A stretch of DNA of 16,986 bases from Clostridiales bacterium UBA7001 (lineage in GTDB: Bacteria; Bacillota; Clostridia; TANB77; CAG-508): positions 1 through 16,986 of the forward strand of contig DJXP01000053.1 in assembly GCA_002449785.1 (NCBI GenBank). The letters run 5' to 3'. Of this stretch, positions 15,649 through 16,986 are shown piece after piece (within the stretch, counting starts at the first letter, position 1; each line of letters opens with the position of its first letter). The notes beneath the pieces are model-generated. The model searched no databases. It was not told where the DNA came from and saw only the letters and a program-made list of their open reading frames with translations. A program made the translations under genes and the position numbers.

Positions 15649-16632
15649 TTATAGATTAATATTAGGTATAATATTTTTAAGTTCAAATATAATAGTTTCA
15701 TACAATCCTTGTTTTTCTAAATAATCCCTATTAGAATGAATAATGTCTATTAATCTATTAACTCTATTTTTACTGATTTCTTGATCTGAAGTCATAATTG
15801 CATTTGTTTTGTTAGAAGCATTTTCAGAATTATTAGAATTACTACTGTCAAATATTAGGTTATTTTCATGAACATTTGCAATATCACTATTTCGGCAATA
15901 GACTTTTATAGAATCTACTAAACTTGATTCTGGATTATTTTTTAAATCATTTTCAAAATATTCAATATTTTGAATGAATTCTTTTATTGTATCATTATGA
16001 TATTCAAGTCCAGTATATCTAAGTGGAGTATTTGAAGAATCTCTTGCATCAACCAAAGTTAAATATCTTTCATATATAGAAAAAGCACTTTCTTTAATAG
16101 GAACTGCAAGTGTAACAAGTGAAATAGTATAATTTGATAATTTATTATTTCTATAAGATTTAATAATACTTTTAACCCATTCTAAATCTCTTATAGTTCC
16201 TGTAATTATTATGTTGGTAAAAGGATATTTTTCTAAAATTATTTTTTGTATTATATAGTATAATTCATAAGAAGTCTGGTTTGTTTTTTTCGCGAAATCT
16301 TTATCTGATATAAATTCAGTATTATGAGATATTTCATTATGATAGTATCTAAAAATATCCATATTTAATACTACAAAAGGTAAATCTTTGTTTTCAAACA
16401 TAATTTTCCTAACTAAAATATCTTTACCAGCTCCTGTAGGTGCTCCTAAAAAAATCATAATAGGATTATTTACAGAAGAATTTGTATTGCTATGTAAATT
16501 ATAATTATTAATTATTTGAGCAATAAGTTTTGCATGTGAGGAGTTTAAAAATTGTATATCACTATTATTTTCTTTTTCATGTTTAATAAATTGTTCAACA
16601 TAATTAATAAAATTATTTAAATCATTATTCAT
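15649..16632 (-). CDS. Zeta-toxin-like kinase
   Basis: This protein resembles zeta/PezT toxins, which phosphorylate UDP-N-acetylglucosamine and poison cell-wall synthesis. The ATG at 16632 is chosen (327 residues): GGGAG lies eight bases upstream inside the antitoxin gene and the start overlaps the antitoxin stop. An upstream ATG at 16656 would add eight residues. Visible features are a P-loop GAPTGAGK at 63-70, NMDIFR with D92 at the place of the zeta catalytic Asp, ITGTIRD near 143-149, and YERY near 187-190. The residue after the P-loop Lys is Asp (D71), where Ser or Thr normally holds magnesium, which is odd. The last 70 residues (Asn/Ser-rich stretch, then helical) are unrecognised. The assignment rests on motifs plus the small upstream partner gene. 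Confidence 0.75.
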   Translation of the reverse strand: MNNDLNNFINYVEQFIKHEKENNSDIQFLNSSHAKLIAQIINNYNLHSNTNSSVNNPIMIFLGAPTGAGKDILVRKIMFENKDLPFVVLNMDIFRYYHNEISHNTEFISDKDFAKKTNQTSYELYYIIQKIILEKYPFTNIIITGTIRDLEWVKSIIKSYRNNKLSNYTISLVTLAVPIKESAFSIYERYLTLVDARDSSNTPLRYTGLEYHNDTIKEFIQNIEYFENDLKNNPESSLVDSIKVYCRNSDIANVHENNLIFDSSNSNNSENASNKTNAIMTSDQEISKNRVNRLIDIIHSNRDYLEKQGLYETIIFELKNIIPNINL

Positions 16633-16834
16633 TATTATTGCTCCCATATTTTTCAATTATTTTTAAAAATTCTTCAGAATCTGATTTGTATATTTTTTGT
16701 TTATCTTCTAAAAGTTCTTGAAGTATAGATTTAAGATTATTGTTTTCAAAATCTTTTGAAATTTTTATATTTAAATCAGCAATTTTTTTATTTATTCTAT
16801 CAATTGCTAAAGTAAATTTGGTACTATTTTCCAT
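16625..16834 (-). CDS. Epsilon-like antitoxin
   Basis: The 69-residue acidic, lysine-rich and predicted all-helical protein lies just upstream of the zeta-like gene and overlaps its start by eight bases (ATGAATAA). Epsilon antitoxins are small three-helix proteins that block ATP binding by zeta. Size, position, charge and coupled translation all fit, though sequence similarity at this length is weak. GAGGA lies seven bases before the ATG. No DNA-binding domain is visible, so it is unlikely to repress its own promoter, as is true for epsilon in epsilon-zeta systems, where a separate regulator does this. Confidence 0.7.
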   Translation of the reverse strand: MENSTKFTLAIDRINKKIADLNIKISKDFENNNLKSILQELLEDKQKIYKSDSEEFLKIIEKYGSNNNE

Positions 16835-16864
16835 TTGATATTCCTCTTTTTATTAATTTTTTTG

Positions 16865-16893
16865 ATTATATCACATATATTTTAGTAGGGCAA
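16865..16893 (-). promoter_or_regulatory. Promoter of the epsilon/zeta-like pair
   Basis: On the minus strand, TTGCCC (16893-16888) and TATAAT (16870-16865) are separated by 17 bp, and the -10 box is extended by TGA. The start is predicted near 16858, about 24 bases before the antitoxin ATG. Confidence 0.75.
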
Positions 16894-16907
16894 GTTCACT
16901 AAAAAAA

Positions 16908-16934
16908 TTAGCACTCTTATATTGACAGTGCTAA
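16908..16934 (+). promoter_or_regulatory. CIRCE element (HrcA operator)
   Basis: TTAGCACTC, nine spacer bases, then CAGTGCTAA. The CIRCE consensus is TTAGCACTC-N9-GAGTGCTAA, so only one base differs. HrcA binds this inverted repeat and represses chaperone genes until heat or unfolded protein removes it. Its right half overlaps the -35 box of the promoter at 16922-16950. Confidence 0.93.
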
Positions 16935-16950
16935 AAAATAGTTATATAAT
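16922..16950 (+). promoter_or_regulatory. Consensus sigma-A promoter under CIRCE control
   Basis: TTGACA (16922-16927) and TATAAT (16945-16950) match consensus exactly with a 17-bp spacer. The start is expected near 16957, so the controlled gene lies to the right, beyond the window. Likely candidates are groESL, the hrcA-grpE-dnaK operon, clpB or a small heat-shock gene. Confidence 0.9.
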
Positions 16951-16961
16951 AATTTTATCAA

Positions 16962-16986
16962 TTGGACTTCAGGGACGTTCCTTAGA
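16962..16986. repeat. Second REP-like repeat, cut by the window edge
   Basis: AGGGACGTTCCTTA (16971-16984) matches 13 of 14 bases of 14063-14076. GGAC and GGGAC blocks before it resemble the first repeat. It begins within about ten bases of the predicted heat-shock transcript start. The rest is outside the window. Confidence 0.5.

Noticed and set aside
1..16986. CRISPR array, prophage or insertion sequence
   Set aside because: I saw no regularly spaced direct repeats, phage structural genes, integrase or transposase on either strand.

Overview
The window is AT-rich, gene-dense DNA of a low-G+C Firmicutes bacterium, most likely an anaerobic clostridium-type organism. This rests on strong AGGAG-type ribosome sites, sigma-A promoters with 17-bp spacers, a CIRCE heat-shock operator, and a gene set that includes Sua5, RNase E/G, RimO and an amidase_3-like protein. 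I cannot name the species. No tRNA, rRNA, CRISPR array or transposase is visible.

Layout. 1-260: the tail of an unrecognised membrane protein and its terminator. 447-3718: a surface-polysaccharide operon with a family 2 glycosyltransferase, a polysaccharide pyruvyl transferase and an FrhB-like iron-sulfur protein whose frame is broken. 3739-6173: sua5 (tRNA t6A synthesis) followed by a second glycosyltransferase-like gene, ending in a terminator. 6164-7967, minus strand: pth and rng (peptidyl-tRNA hydrolase, RNase E/G), divergent from rimO. 8013-14052: rimO (frame broken near its start), a membrane-anchored amidase_3-like protein and a 1087-residue AAA+ protein of the CbxX/SpoVK type. 14053-15644: a REP-like palindrome, a Cof-type HAD phosphatase, upp and a terminator. 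15649-16893, minus strand: an epsilon/zeta-like toxin-antitoxin pair. The right edge carries a consensus sigma-A promoter overlapped by CIRCE, pointing to a heat-shock gene outside the window.

Most unusual observations. First, the two broken frames (FrhB-like and RimO) both need a +1 shift exactly at an in-frame CGG codon, each preceded by TCT-NNN. I found no other in-frame CGG codon in the annotated genes. This could be programmed +1 frameshifting at a poorly decoded or unassigned CGG, two coincidental mutations, or a systematic sequence error. Second, the amidase-like protein has both zinc-ligand histidines replaced (N208, Q283), so it looks like a pseudoenzyme; it is encoded directly before the AAA+ protein. 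Third, the AAA+ protein appears to hold a third, degenerate AAA domain ahead of two intact ones. Fourth, the CIRCE promoter lies between the toxin-antitoxin pair and the unseen heat-shock gene, and a REP-like core sits at the start of its predicted transcript.

All calls come from reading motifs and frames by eye; no database search was run.
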